Assembly (NCBI RefSeq): GCF_900540665.1
Contig: NZ_UQGV01000008.1
Span: 1 to 40,037, forward strand
Direction: 5' to 3'
DNA length: 40,037 nucleotides
Origin: an uncultured Catenibacterium sp.
Lineage (GTDB): Bacteria; Bacillota_I; Bacilli_A; Erysipelotrichales; Coprobacillaceae
In this document: in pieces, positions 31,714-40,037 of the stretch
How the letters are laid out: each line of letters begins with the position of its first letter
Numbering within the stretch: the first letter of the stretch is position 1
Notes under the pieces: model-generated
The model's input: only the letters and a program-made list of their open reading frames with translations
Databases searched by the model: none
What the model was told of the DNA's origin: nothing
Translations under genes and position numbers: made by a program

Positions 31714-33240
31714 CTATTGTTTCTTATCGAGCGCTTTCTTAATGAAGTTCAATACAATGCCTAATACAAGTACAACAACTAATGGTAAATAAGAGACATG
31801 CCAAGTTGTATCTACAGCAATTGCAACATAAGCAGCTACTGCAAGTCCCATGACGATGCCAACGACACCCTCAATAGAGAATACCTTATTAATCATTGAT
31901 TGTTCGTTATAGATAGCCTTTACTTTACCAATGCAGAACTGACCTACAATAAGTAAGAGAATTGCATTAATGAAGCGCTGATAACTAAATGCATCTGCAA
32001 CAGGGATTACTGATGGATAAAGATGAATGCTGTAGAAAGCATCACCATAAATTAAACCACCAACCAAAGAAGCAATACCAAGAATTGATAACATCTTGCC
32101 TGATTCTTTCTTTCTCATAAGTAATCCAAGTAACACAAGCACAACACCTAAACCAATATCACCAAGCATAAGTGCAAATACTAGAATAAATAGTACTGCA
32201 GTTGCTAAAGTTGTATCCACATGATCACTCTGTTTTACTTTAGAGATCACTTCAAATGGCTTAGCCCATGGATAGTTGTTAGTAAGTGTTGGTGCAATAA
32301 TCTGCTGATCATCATAAATATATGCAGGTAGATCCTGATATTCTACATTATATCTTGCAAAAGTATTCTTGATTTCCTTTGCCACTCTTACTGGCACGAA
32401 ACCATAGATCGCATATTTTGACTGATAATCAACAACAAATACTTTGAATTCTTCAATTCTAACAGCAAGAGTAAGATCCGCAAACATCTTTAATAGTTCT
32501 TCTTTATGTGCATCTCTAATACCCTCTAAACGACTGTCTGCTTTACGAATAGAAGCATTCATTGTTTCAATTTCTGCTAATAGTTCCTTCTTTGCATCTT
32601 CCATTCTACCATGAACGAAATCAGGAACTTCAATTTCTTCAAAACCAACAGACTGGAAAATGTTATCTACCTTTAAGATAGCTGCCTTGGTTGTCATATA
32701 AAGACAATATACATTCTTTGCATCTTCACCAAGTTCAAGGAACATAATTGACTGTCCTTTATAGTAATCCAGTTTATCTCTGTTTCTTCTAGGAATACGG
32801 CCAAATCTTGCTTCCATATATTCGCATTCTTTAACCTCATCCATATTTAATTCTGTATTAGAAAGACCTTCTAGGATTTCATAAGCATCCTGATTCTGTC
32901 CACGTTCCGTAACAAACTCATTCTTAATATCAAGATAGTTCTTTACTTCCTTCTGGATTGTATCTAATGCCTTACGATAATCTTCCTTTGAAAAATGGAT
33001 GGATCCTTCTTTCACACTTGAAGTATTAAGCTTAACATTTTCAGCAAGCTGTGTTAATTCATCAAGCATGTTCTTGTAATCCTCATCCGGTGTCATTGTA
33101 AATACATCTTTCACATTATTTACAACTTTTGTTGCTGGCTGAGGATAAAAATACTTTGTTTTTCTTAACTGACATAAAACCTCTTTTAAGTATTTCTTAT
33201 CAAAGGTCATGTCCAGCAATTCCATTTCTTCTATTGCCAT
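31714..33240 (-). CDS. Second, truncated V/A-type ATPase I-like subunit
   Basis: 508 residues, a paralogue of the adjacent I subunit. The N-terminal domain aligns along its length (KYFYPQPATKVVNNVKDVF against EEFHPEPASKFVDSVRGLK). The membrane part keeps LFILVFALMLGDIGLG and SLVGGLIYGDAFYS, but the protein ends after about six helices at LNFIKKALDKKQ. The two C-terminal helices with the essential arginines are missing. The ORF is intact with its own start, so it is not an obvious frameshift. It may be a structural stator part. Confidence 0.85.
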   Translation of the reverse strand: MAIEEMELLDMTFDKKYLKEVLCQLRKTKYFYPQPATKVVNNVKDVFTMTPDEDYKNMLDELTQLAENVKLNTSSVKEGSIHFSKEDYRKALDTIQKEVKNYLDIKNEFVTERGQNQDAYEILEGLSNTELNMDEVKECEYMEARFGRIPRRNRDKLDYYKGQSIMFLELGEDAKNVYCLYMTTKAAILKVDNIFQSVGFEEIEVPDFVHGRMEDAKKELLAEIETMNASIRKADSRLEGIRDAHKEELLKMFADLTLAVRIEEFKVFVVDYQSKYAIYGFVPVRVAKEIKNTFARYNVEYQDLPAYIYDDQQIIAPTLTNNYPWAKPFEVISKVKQSDHVDTTLATAVLFILVFALMLGDIGLGVVLVLLGLLMRKKESGKMLSILGIASLVGGLIYGDAFYSIHLYPSVIPVADAFSYQRFINAILLLIVGQFCIGKVKAIYNEQSMINKVFSIEGVVGIVMGLAVAAYVAIAVDTTWHVSYLPLVVVLVLGIVLNFIKKALDKKQ

Positions 33241-33250
33241 GTTATTCCCC

Positions 33251-34285
33251 CTAGTAGATAAGCAGCTGGGCTATTTTTTCAGCCTCTTCACCATATCTTA
33301 AACCTTCAATGATATGCTTTAGATTTTCAACTTCGTTTTCGAATACAATCAGATAAGTCATATAAACCATGGCTGCATCTGTTGTAAATCGCATATATCT
33401 TTTCGCAAGATTATATTTGATTTTATCTGTGTAGTATTCAATATAAACGAATTCCTGATCATCCACATATAACTTGTAAGGTGATGAAGCAAGCTTCTTT
33501 AAGAACTCCTCTGCATCTTTTGTTTCAATCAATTCATTCATTACTGATTGTGGAATACGTGTGTAATCCAGAATCAGCTGTTTCTTGATTTGTTCAGGCT
33601 TAGAATTAAAGAATCGTTTAAATCTATAGATCTTCGTAATATTCTCTAACTCAATCTGAGTATAGATCATAGTAAGTAGATCCTTCTGTTTTTTACCTTT
33701 AAAAGTAGATTTCACTGTTTCAACGAATAACTTATAGTAAGCACGTTTGAAATCAAGTTCCATCATGTTTGTATCGATCTTCTCATCATCTACAGGCATA
33801 TATTTCTGTAATATATGGTAGTAACGTGTTTTCTCCATATATCTTAATAATGATGGGTAATCCTCAATACTTAATAAGCCATAAAGATCAAACGTTGAAT
33901 AACGAGGTAGGTATGAAGGTATATCTAATTCAGAATTCAATGTTTCATCACTATTGAATAAACGAACTTTACTCAATAGAACAGCAATTTCACGTCTAAT
34001 AATACCTAGCTGATAAAACTTCTGATCACTCTTAGGTGCATAATGAATCAATCTTATAGCACGTAAGAACTCCTCTTCATCAAGAAGTGATTCAAGCTGT
34101 CCTCTATGAATGCTTGTTTCTTTTAAGCCATCAAGAATAGGACCATACGCTGTTTCACTCTTTAAGTAGCTGACAACATCATTGACAGTTCTTTTCTTTA
34201 GAAGTTCATCATAGCTTTCAGGAGTGAGATGTTTACCATACATAGATCTTGCCTTCGCAAGAACTGCATTAGATGAAAAACTCAT
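33251..34285 (-). CDS. ntpC: V/A-type ATPase subunit C
   Basis: 344 residues. It begins SSNAVLAKARSMYGKHLTPE, then mostly helical repeats, as in the funnel-shaped C/d subunit that joins the central shaft to the c ring. Typical late segments are ENITKIYRFKRFFN and a C-terminal EVENLKHIIEGLRYG. Lies 10 bases after the stalk gene. Confidence 0.92.
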   Translation of the reverse strand: MSFSSNAVLAKARSMYGKHLTPESYDELLKKRTVNDVVSYLKSETAYGPILDGLKETSIHRGQLESLLDEEEFLRAIRLIHYAPKSDQKFYQLGIIRREIAVLLSKVRLFNSDETLNSELDIPSYLPRYSTFDLYGLLSIEDYPSLLRYMEKTRYYHILQKYMPVDDEKIDTNMMELDFKRAYYKLFVETVKSTFKGKKQKDLLTMIYTQIELENITKIYRFKRFFNSKPEQIKKQLILDYTRIPQSVMNELIETKDAEEFLKKLASSPYKLYVDDQEFVYIEYYTDKIKYNLAKRYMRFTTDAAMVYMTYLIVFENEVENLKHIIEGLRYGEEAEKIAQLLIY

Positions 34286-34295
34286 AATCTCACCT

Positions 34296-34607
34296 CTATA
34301 CTTCTTTACATCTGTCTACGATAGATGCAACCCACTCCTCCTTGTGGGCTTCATAAAGGCTGGTGATCTTCTCAACAGAAGAATTATAATCCTCTTCATT
34401 CTTCTTCTTTGTTGCGTCAATTCTTTCCTGTAACTCTTTCTTCTTCGCATCAAGTGTCACCTGATACTCTTTAACGAAAGAATCGTAGATTTCCTTCTTC
34501 TTACTGTTCATATCTGCAGATGTATCCTGTCTCTTCTTTTTGGCATCTTTTACAGCCTGAGCACATCTGTGGTCTACAGCTATGATATCAAGAATCATTT
34601 TATCCAA
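34296..34607 (-). CDS. V/A-type ATPase small peripheral-stalk subunit (G/H type)
   Basis: 103 residues, almost all Lys/Glu-rich coiled coil (AQAVKDAKKKRQD and onward), as in the G/H partner of subunit E. The start is TTG at 34607 with AAGGAGGT 7 bases upstream; an ATG three codons later is 16 bases away from it. First gene of the operon. Named from position and shape and not from motifs. Confidence 0.8.
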   Translation of the reverse strand: MDKMILDIIAVDHRCAQAVKDAKKKRQDTSADMNSKKKEIYDSFVKEYQVTLDAKKKELQERIDATKKKNEEDYNSSVEKITSLYEAHKEEWVASIVDRCKEV

Positions 34608-34639
34608 TCCACATACCTCCTTCTTTTTGATTCTATAGG

Positions 34640-34668
34640 ATAATACTCCTAATGATTTTAAAATTCAA
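34640..34668 (-). promoter_or_regulatory. V/A-ATPase operon promoter
   Basis: Minus-strand TTGAAT (34668-34663), a 17-bp spacer and TATTAT (34645-34640), about 33 bases before the first start codon. Confidence 0.65.
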
Positions 34669-34941
34669 CCAAAATCAATTCATGATGATAAAAAAGCCTC
34701 ATCTATATCAAACCGACATATTCAGACATATCATTTATATATGTATATTGGTTGCTAGATTCATTATACTCTTAATTTATATGAAGCGTATACATAAATT
34801 TTGTGAAATAACTAACATAATGAATCTTATTTTTAGGAAATAGGCAATATGACCGTAAGTCATTTATTTTAATCTATTTTCTGCATTATTTATACACCTA
34901 TCATATAAATGCAACAATAAACAAATAACCTTCTTTGTTTA
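34669..34941. other. AT-rich divergent intergenic region
   Basis: This is the gap between the ATPase promoter and the cre-like site. I see no gene with a ribosome site and no convincing RNA structure. Confidence 0.4.
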
Positions 34942-34956
34942 ATGTAAGCGTTTCAC
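34942..34956 (+). promoter_or_regulatory. Possible catabolite-response (cre-like) site
   Basis: TGTAAGCGTTTCAC matches the CcpA consensus TGWAARCGNTNNCA except at its last two bases. It lies about 65 bases before the HAD phosphatase start. Confidence 0.35.
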
Positions 34957-35019
34957 TTCATTTTGGTATGGCTTTTTTCGTCTATTTTTCTTATTCTTAT
35001 ATATATAGGAGAGAGAAAG

Positions 35020-35784
35020 ATGAAAATTTTAGCAAGTGATTTTGATAATACGTTATTTTTTAGTGATGGTGTACATAAGCAGGATGTAGAAGCGATTCGT
35101 ACATTCCAAAAACAGGGAAATCTATTTGGATTATGTACAGGAAGACAGTTGGAAGGAATTAAATATCCTTTTGGAGGAAATAGAGATTATCCATTAACTG
35201 ATATAGACTTTGATTTCTATATCACTTTAAGTGGTGGTGTGATCTTTAATAAGAATTGTGAAGTCATTTTTGAGAAAGATATTCCTATGAATATAGTAAG
35301 AGAAATCTCAGAAGCAGTTCCTGTTCATATGTCTATTGTATATAAGGATGAGATTTATATGTATCGTCCAGAAGGTGAGACATGGGGAACTACTGTTGAT
35401 TCTTTAGATGAACTCACATTTAAAGATGTAGATGCATTCTCATTCCATTTTCCTGAAGGGGATCTAGAGGATGCGAAAAACGCCATGGATTATGTTAATG
35501 CTCATTATAGTGATACATGTGCAGCATTCCAGAACAAGAATCATGTAGATGTATGTGGTGTAGGATGTTCTAAGGGAACAGGAATTAATCACGTTGTAGA
35601 TTATTTTAATATTAATAAAAGTGATGTATATGGTATAGGAGATTCATGGAATGATCTTCCTTTATTAGATAGTGTTAAACACGGTTATACATTTACTTAT
35701 GCCCCTAGTGAAGTAAAAAACAAAGCTGAAAAGGTTGTAGGAAGTTTAAGTGAAGCCATCCAGGATATTTTAAAAGAGGATTAA
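35020..35784 (+). CDS. Cof-type HAD phosphatase
   Basis: 254 residues. Motif I is ILASDFDNTLFFSDG; the Cof/type IIB cap lies between the first half and motif IV, GIGDSWNDLPLLDSV. SKGTGINHVVDYF is the typical lysine segment (motif III). These enzymes dephosphorylate sugar phosphates and flavin or pyridoxal precursors; the substrate is unknown. AGGAGAG lies before the ATG at 35020; an ATG at 34963 would add a hydrophobic stretch that is unlikely to be translated. Confidence 0.9.
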   Translation: MKILASDFDNTLFFSDGVHKQDVEAIRTFQKQGNLFGLCTGRQLEGIKYPFGGNRDYPLTDIDFDFYITLSGGVIFNKNCEVIFEKDIPMNIVREISEAVPVHMSIVYKDEIYMYRPEGETWGTTVDSLDELTFKDVDAFSFHFPEGDLEDAKNAMDYVNAHYSDTCAAFQNKNHVDVCGVGCSKGTGINHVVDYFNINKSDVYGIGDSWNDLPLLDSVKHGYTFTYAPSEVKNKAEKVVGSLSEAIQDILKED

Positions 35785-35797
35785 TTCCTCTTTTTTT
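35773..35797 (+). terminator. Terminator of the Cof-type phosphatase
   Basis: AAAGAGGA pairs with TCCTCTTT and runs into a long T-tract; the stem overlaps the stop codon. Confidence 0.78.
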
Positions 35798-35858
35798 GTT
35801 TAATTTCTAAATAATCCAATATTTATCGCATATTATACAAATTTTAGTTTATAGATAA

Positions 35859-35887
35859 TTGACAGTATTATATGAATATGGTAAATT
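35859..35887 (+). promoter_or_regulatory. Promoter of the homoserine dehydrogenase gene
   Basis: TTGACA, a 17-bp spacer and TAAATT, 36 bases before the start codon. The leader is too short for a T-box. Confidence 0.65.
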
Positions 35888-35923
35888 TGATACAATTCTA
35901 ATACTATCGGGGAGGAATTTTAA

Positions 35924-37078
35924 ATGATTATTGGTGTTATTGGTCTAGGAACTGTTGGTTTCGGAACTGTTGATATTCTTACAAAAGAAAAAGAAAGACT
36001 AGAAAAAACAATTGGGGAAGAAGTAGTCGTTAAGTACGGTTGTGCACTTGAGGATGTAAACCTTCCTGATGGTATTATTTATACACAGGATTATCATGAA
36101 GTCATCAATGATGAAGATGTGGATGTTGTAGTAGAACTTATTGGTGGTACTACTATCGCAAAGAAAATCATCTTAGACGCATTAAATAAGAAGAAACATG
36201 TAGTAACTGCAAATAAAGCTCTTATTGCCCATGATGCGAAAGAACTCTTTACTGTTGCAAGAGAAAATGGTGTCAACCTCTATTATGAAGCAAGTGTAGG
36301 TGGAGGTATTCCAGTTGTTGTGCCTGCTAAGGAAGATCTAGTCGCAAACAACATCAATAAGATTGAAGGCATCTTAAATGGTACAACTAACTTCATTCTT
36401 ACTTTAATGGAAAGAGATAATCTTGATTTTGAGGAAGCATTAAAGATTGCTCAGAATCTTGGTTATGTAGAAGCCAATGCTGCACTAGATTTAGATGGTT
36501 ATGATGCAGCACATAAAATCTATATTCTTACTATGAATGCTTTTGGTACATTCTTTGATTTTGATAAGATCAAATGTACTGGTATCCGTAATGTGACTAA
36601 GAAAGATATGGATTATGCAAAGAAGCTTGGTTATAGAATCAAGTTAATTGCGATGAGTAAGAAGTTAGAAAATGGTTTAGGTATTGATGTATCTCCTACT
36701 CTCGTTCCAATGAGTGAGATTGTAGGTAATGTCATGGATGCTTATAATGTAGTAGAAATTACATGTGATTATCTAGAAAACGTATTATTCTATGGTAAGG
36801 GTGCAGGACGTTATGTCACTGCAAGTGCTGTAGTGGCTGATATTATTAAGACAGCTAAGAAGGATGTATGGACACATGATTATGATTATACTGAAGACGT
36901 ATATCCTATTACATCTTCTAAGTATTATGTAAGAAGTGAACAACCACTTGATTTAAATTATGATGAATACTATTCATTTGGAGAAGATCATATTTATATT
37001 ACTGATAAAGTAGAACTTAAAGATTTAGAAGATGCTTTAAAGGATACTCCAGTCACATATTTCAAGGTAAGAAGCTAA
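35924..37078 (+). CDS. hom: Homoserine dehydrogenase with a shortened ACT-like tail
   Basis: 384 residues. The nucleotide-binding start is IGVIGLGTVGFGTVDIL; the catalytic segment KHVVTANKALIAHDAKEL and KIEGILNGTTNFILTLM follow, with GYVEANAALDLDGYDAAHK. It reduces aspartate semialdehyde to homoserine for Thr and Met. Typical enzymes have about 430 residues with a C-terminal ACT domain. Here the tail starts with an ACT-like YYVRS strand and ends with an ACT-like half, but the middle, where the ligand site would lie, is missing. GGAGG lies before the ATG. Monocistronic. Confidence 0.93.
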   Translation: MIIGVIGLGTVGFGTVDILTKEKERLEKTIGEEVVVKYGCALEDVNLPDGIIYTQDYHEVINDEDVDVVVELIGGTTIAKKIILDALNKKKHVVTANKALIAHDAKELFTVARENGVNLYYEASVGGGIPVVVPAKEDLVANNINKIEGILNGTTNFILTLMERDNLDFEEALKIAQNLGYVEANAALDLDGYDAAHKIYILTMNAFGTFFDFDKIKCTGIRNVTKKDMDYAKKLGYRIKLIAMSKKLENGLGIDVSPTLVPMSEIVGNVMDAYNVVEITCDYLENVLFYGKGAGRYVTASAVVADIIKTAKKDVWTHDYDYTEDVYPITSSKYYVRSEQPLDLNYDEYYSFGEDHIYITDKVELKDLEDALKDTPVTYFKVRS

Positions 37079-37104
37079 AAAGTGGGATTTAACCCACTTT
37101 TTTT
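37077..37104. terminator. Bidirectional terminator between hom and pgsA
   Basis: AAAAAGTGGG pairs with CCCACTTTTT across a 6-nt loop. A and T runs on both sides let it serve both convergent genes. Confidence 0.88.
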
Positions 37105-37634
37105 AGTATATTGATATTCTCTTTTGCATATAGATAAAATGATAGAAGAATAAGAAATGTAGAGATAATTGTAAGAATAACAGAAAGAGTATAGGAAATA
37201 TTGTAGAAAACAATATGCACAATAATCATGAAATCTAACATGAATGTAGCGGCTTTACCATGCCACAAAGCCCCATGTACTTCCCCTGTTTTCTTAATAA
37301 CAATCATGCCAATACAAGCCATAAACAGTTCCTTAATAAGGATACATATAAAAGGAATAACAAGCCATCTAAAGCGTGTAATGAGGCATAATAGTACCAC
37401 TGCTTGTGTGGCTTTATCCGCTACAGGATCAAGTATTTTACCTAAATCACTCATCATATTAAATGTTCGAGCTATATATCCATCTAATAGATCAGTCACA
37501 CCTGATAGAACTAATAATATTCCTGTTAAGACATAATCCTTTTGGTTTATATACATATACACAATCACCGGTAATAGTAATAATCTAAACATAGATAATA
37601 TATTAGGTATTGTGAAGATATTCTTGTTTCTCAT
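37089..37634 (-). CDS. pgsA: CDP-diacylglycerol--glycerol-3-phosphate 3-phosphatidyltransferase
   Basis: 181 residues, a membrane enzyme with about five helices. The family motif D-x2-D-G-x2-A-R-x8-G-x3-D-x3-D is complete in DLLDGYIARTFN and LGKILDPVADKATQ. It makes phosphatidylglycerophosphate, the step before phosphatidylglycerol and cardiolipin. It has its own promoter and shares the terminator with hom. Confidence 0.93.
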   Translation of the reverse strand: MRNKNIFTIPNILSMFRLLLLPVIVYMYINQKDYVLTGILLVLSGVTDLLDGYIARTFNMMSDLGKILDPVADKATQAVVLLCLITRFRWLVIPFICILIKELFMACIGMIVIKKTGEVHGALWHGKAATFMLDFMIIVHIVFYNISYTLSVILTIISTFLILLSFYLYAKENINILKKVG

Positions 37635-37655
37635 ACTATCACTTCCTTATTATTA

Positions 37656-37684
37656 ATAGTAAAGTGTATTGCATTAATTATCAA
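37656..37684 (-). promoter_or_regulatory. pgsA promoter
   Basis: Minus-strand TTGATA (37684-37679), a 17-bp spacer and TACTAT (37661-37656), about 22 bases before the start codon. Confidence 0.6.
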
Positions 37685-37696
37685 TCATAATAATTT

Positions 37697-37719
37697 AAAA
37701 GAGGCAGTCGCCTGCCTCT
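37697..37719 (-). terminator. Terminator of the first oppA-like gene
   Basis: Minus-strand AGAGGCAG pairs with CTGCCTCT across a 4-nt loop and is followed by TTT, 9 bases past the stop codon. Confidence 0.85.
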
Positions 37720-37727
37720 ATTGTGTG

Positions 37728-39347
37728 TTATTTAAGTGTTACATATTTGAATACGTATGGAGTACTTACTGTATTATGAACTAATCCCTTAACATTCTTA
37801 GCCTGTAATGCAGCTGTACCAGTTTGAACAACTGGGATATTTGGCATATCGTCCATCATTACTTTTTCAGCTTCAAGCAATTCATTCCAACGTTTATTTA
37901 CGTCAGTTTCAGTCTGAGCCTGTTTTAATAATGAGTTGTACTGCGCATTTTGCCATTTACCATAGTTGTTTGAGTTACTGCTTGCAAGAATGTTTAAGAA
38001 AGTTGTTGGATCAGCATAGTCTGGAGCCCAACGAGTGCAGGCAATCTGGAAGTTACCACTTGCTTCTCTGTTGTAGATTCTGTCTTTCTTAACAGTAGCT
38101 ACCATGTTAACTTTTAAGCCCTTTAACTTAGTGAATGAACCCTGTAAGTATTCTGCGAAAGTATCCATTGGAGATTCATCAGTACCATATAATAAATCAA
38201 CTGTGATTGAATCAGTACCTAATTCTTTCTTAGCAGCATCTAAGTATTCCTGTGCTTTCTTTGCATCATAGTCTACATATTTACCAGATTCTTCACGAAA
38301 ATCCTTACCTGAAGGACTCTTACATAACTGAGCTGGTACAAAACCAGTAGCTGGCTGTGAACCATCTTTTAAGATATTATCACATAAATCTTTTCTATTG
38401 ATTGCATAAGATAATGCATATCTTAAGTTTTTATTTGCAGTTGTATCTGCTTTGAAGTTACAGATTAAGTAAGCAAGATATCCTTCTCTGATAGTCTTGA
38501 AAGTATCTTTACCCTTATATTTATCTACTAATGTAGAATTGATTGTTGCATAGTCTACTTTGCCATTCTCAAAGCTCTGTGCAGCAGTCTTAGGATCCTG
38601 TACTAAGTACATTTCTAAGTTCTTAGTCTTAACAGACTTTGCATCATAGTACTTATCATTCTTAGTGAATGTAGCCTTGTTACCCTTGATCCACTTAGTC
38701 ATCTTATAAGCGCCATTACCTAAAATATATTCAGGCTTAGTTGCATAGTTCTTACCACATTTTTCAACGAACTTCTGGTTCTGTGGGAAGTAACATGGGA
38801 ATGACATTAAACCTACAAAATATGGAACATTCTTTTCAAGATCAACGACAACAGTCTTGTTATCTGTTGCTTTAATACCAAGTGTGTTTAACTGTTCATC
38901 AGTTGCAGCAGTACCTAAATTAATTAAAGAATCAGCGTTCTTAATTGAAGCACCTTCACTACCTAACATATAAGCATAGTTACCTGCATTCTTGATGATT
39001 CTGTGCCATGAATAAACGAAGTCCTGTGCAGTGACATCATCACCGTTTGCCCATTTAGCATCTCTTAAATGGAAAGTATAAGTTAATCCATTGTTGCTTA
39101 CATCCCAGCTCTTAGCGATTCCTGGAATAGTATTTCCCTTTACATCAACTGTTGTTAGACCATCTGTGATGGCAGTGATTGCATTGAAAGACATTGCATC
39201 ATCTACAACTGTGCTGTCCATTCCAACGATATCTGTATCATTCGCAAATCTGAATGTATCAGTATCTGTCTTAGAACCACAGCCAGCAAGCATACCTGCA
39301 GCAGTTGTTAATGCAAGCAATACTTTTACTGTTTTACCTGTTTTCAT
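37728..39347 (-). CDS. Oligopeptide-binding lipoprotein (OppA family), copy 1
   Basis: About 539 residues. The signal peptide has the lipobox LAGC (Cys23) after MKTGKTVKVLLALTTAAGM, so it is a membrane-attached lipoprotein. The family signature begins TFHLRDAKWANGDDVTAQDFVYSW, and the C-terminal half contains YGTDESPMDTFAEYLQ. It binds peptides outside the cell for an ABC importer, whose permeases are not here. The ATG at 39347 has GGAGGG 8 bases before it; an earlier ATG at 39407 has none. A strong terminator and its own promoter make it monocistronic. Confidence 0.93.
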   Translation of the reverse strand: MKTGKTVKVLLALTTAAGMLAGCGSKTDTDTFRFANDTDIVGMDSTVVDDAMSFNAITAITDGLTTVDVKGNTIPGIAKSWDVSNNGLTYTFHLRDAKWANGDDVTAQDFVYSWHRIIKNAGNYAYMLGSEGASIKNADSLINLGTAATDEQLNTLGIKATDNKTVVVDLEKNVPYFVGLMSFPCYFPQNQKFVEKCGKNYATKPEYILGNGAYKMTKWIKGNKATFTKNDKYYDAKSVKTKNLEMYLVQDPKTAAQSFENGKVDYATINSTLVDKYKGKDTFKTIREGYLAYLICNFKADTTANKNLRYALSYAINRKDLCDNILKDGSQPATGFVPAQLCKSPSGKDFREESGKYVDYDAKKAQEYLDAAKKELGTDSITVDLLYGTDESPMDTFAEYLQGSFTKLKGLKVNMVATVKKDRIYNREASGNFQIACTRWAPDYADPTTFLNILASSNSNNYGKWQNAQYNSLLKQAQTETDVNKRWNELLEAEKVMMDDMPNIPVVQTGTAALQAKNVKGLVHNTVSTPYVFKYVTLK

Positions 39348-39394
39348 TAATTTTTCCCTCCAAAAAAATATATTTGTAATGTTAACAGTTTTGT

Positions 39395-39423
39395 AGTTTA
39401 CCCTCAACGATAACTATAGTCAA
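39395..39423 (-). promoter_or_regulatory. Promoter of oppA copy 1
   Basis: Minus-strand TTGACT (39423-39418), a 17-bp spacer and TAAACT (39400-39395), about 48 bases before the start codon. Confidence 0.6.
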
Positions 39424-39508
39424 TATTTTTGTACAATTTCTTTGTGAAAGTATTAAAATATATGTATATTTTAGTATTATCACAAATATTATAAACGTAT
39501 AATCAGAA

Positions 39509-39540
39509 TAAAAAAGGAGATGATATTTCTATCATCTCCC
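39509..39540 (-). terminator. Terminator of the second oppA-like gene
   Basis: Minus-strand GGAGATGAT pairs perfectly with ATCATCTCC across a 6-nt loop and is followed by TTTTTTAT. Confidence 0.9.
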
Positions 39541-39570
39541 AAGCCACTCTGTTATGACACAAAGTAGAGG

Positions 39571-40037
39571 TTATTTTAGTTTAACATATTTGAAAGTATA
39601 TGGAGTTCCTACTGGTACCACTACTAATCCTTTTACGTTCTTAGCCTTTAATGCTGCAGAACCTTTTTCGAATACAGGGATATAAGCTAAATCATCCATC
39701 ATGACTTTTTCAGCCTGTACCATTAAATCCCAACGCTTAGTTAAGTCTGATTCAGTCTGGATCTGTTCCATTAATGCATCATACTTCGCATTAGTATATT
39801 TACCATAGTTGTTCTGGTTACCTGTTAAAGCTAAGTTTAAGTAAGTAGTTGGATCTGCGTAGTCTGGTCCCCAACGAGTACATACAACCTGGAAGTTACC
39901 ATTTGCTTCTCTGTTATAGATTCTGTCTTTCTTAACAGTAGCTACCATGTTAACCTTTAAGCCTTTTAACTTAGTGAATGAACCCTGTAAGTATTCAGCC
40001 ATAGTATCCATTGGTGATTCATCAGTACCATATAATA
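39571..40037 (-). CDS. Oligopeptide-binding lipoprotein (OppA family), copy 2, 5' end outside the window
   Basis: Only the C-terminal 155 residues are present; the frame is open to the right edge. It aligns without gaps to the end of copy 1, from LYGTDESPMDT to PYTFKYVKLK. The first 90 residues are nearly identical and the last part less so. It is the upstream member of a tandem pair with its own terminator. The start, signal peptide and lipobox would lie beyond base 40037. Confidence 0.92.
   Translation of the reverse strand, partial: LYGTDESPMDTMAEYLQGSFTKLKGLKVNMVATVKKDRIYNREANGNFQVVCTRWGPDYADPTTYLNLALTGNQNNYGKYTNAKYDALMEQIQTESDLTKRWDLMVQAEKVMMDDLAYIPVFEKGSAALKAKNVKGLVVVPVGTPYTFKYVKLK

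Noticed and set aside
32388..32404. CTGGCACGAAACC inside the short I-like gene
   Set aside because: It resembles the repeat promoters but lacks the -12 TTGC element and is in coding sequence.
34652..34843. Short hydrophobic plus-strand frame between the ATPase operon and the phosphatase
   Set aside because: No ribosome site precedes it, it overlaps the ATPase promoter, and the composition is that of AT-rich intergenic DNA.

Overview
The window is about 40 kb of AT-rich chromosomal DNA from a low-GC Gram-positive anaerobe. Evidence for this includes strong AGGAGG-type ribosome binding sites, sigma-A promoters with 17-bp spacers, an oxygen-sensitive class III ribonucleotide reductase, a V/A-type ATPase, a mannose-family PTS under sigma-54 control, and monoderm wall enzymes. 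I infer a gut Firmicute, most likely of the Erysipelotrichia (Catenibacterium-like). The species is not proven. No tRNA, rRNA or CRISPR array was seen.

Left part (1-11.3 kb). The 5' end of a group II intron sits just past the terminator of a Phd/ParE-type toxin-antitoxin operon. Next is a minus-strand catabolic operon, read right to left: PTS IIA, IIB, IIC and IID, two SIS-domain sugar-phosphate deglycase/isomerase-like proteins, a HAD phosphatase and a small membrane-anchored protein. The set resembles the glycated-amino-acid (fructoselysine/glucoselysine, Gfr) operons. In front of it are four tandem 67/68-bp units carrying five consecutive sigma-54 (-24/-12) promoter elements. Next door are a LevR-type sigma-54 activator with PTS regulation domains and rpoN itself, and rpoN carries its own near-consensus -24/-12 element. 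These parts form a self-contained local sigma-54 circuit, which is the most striking system in the window.

Middle part (11.3-24.5 kb). A 57-bp direct repeat, which includes the last codons and terminator of nrdD, brackets a small insert. That insert holds a two-helix membrane protein translationally coupled to an 18-codon ORF. nrdD follows, with an operator-like palindrome over its promoter. Then come a compact operon (alpha/beta hydrolase, aroD, HD hydrolase, GH1 6-phospho-beta-glucosidase), a convergent pair of wall enzymes (L,D-transpeptidase and an NlpC/P60 protein with Ig-like repeats), an MFS transporter, and a SocA/Panacea-type antitoxin coupled to an unrecognised putative toxin. An imperfect direct repeat of about 110 bp lies upstream of that last pair.

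Right part (24.5-40 kb). A ten-gene V/A-ATPase operon is notable for two tandem I (a-type) subunit genes; the shorter one lacks the C-terminal helices that normally carry the essential arginines. It is followed by a Cof-type HAD phosphatase, a homoserine dehydrogenase with a shortened ACT-like tail, pgsA, and two tandem OppA-type lipoproteins, the last cut by the window edge.
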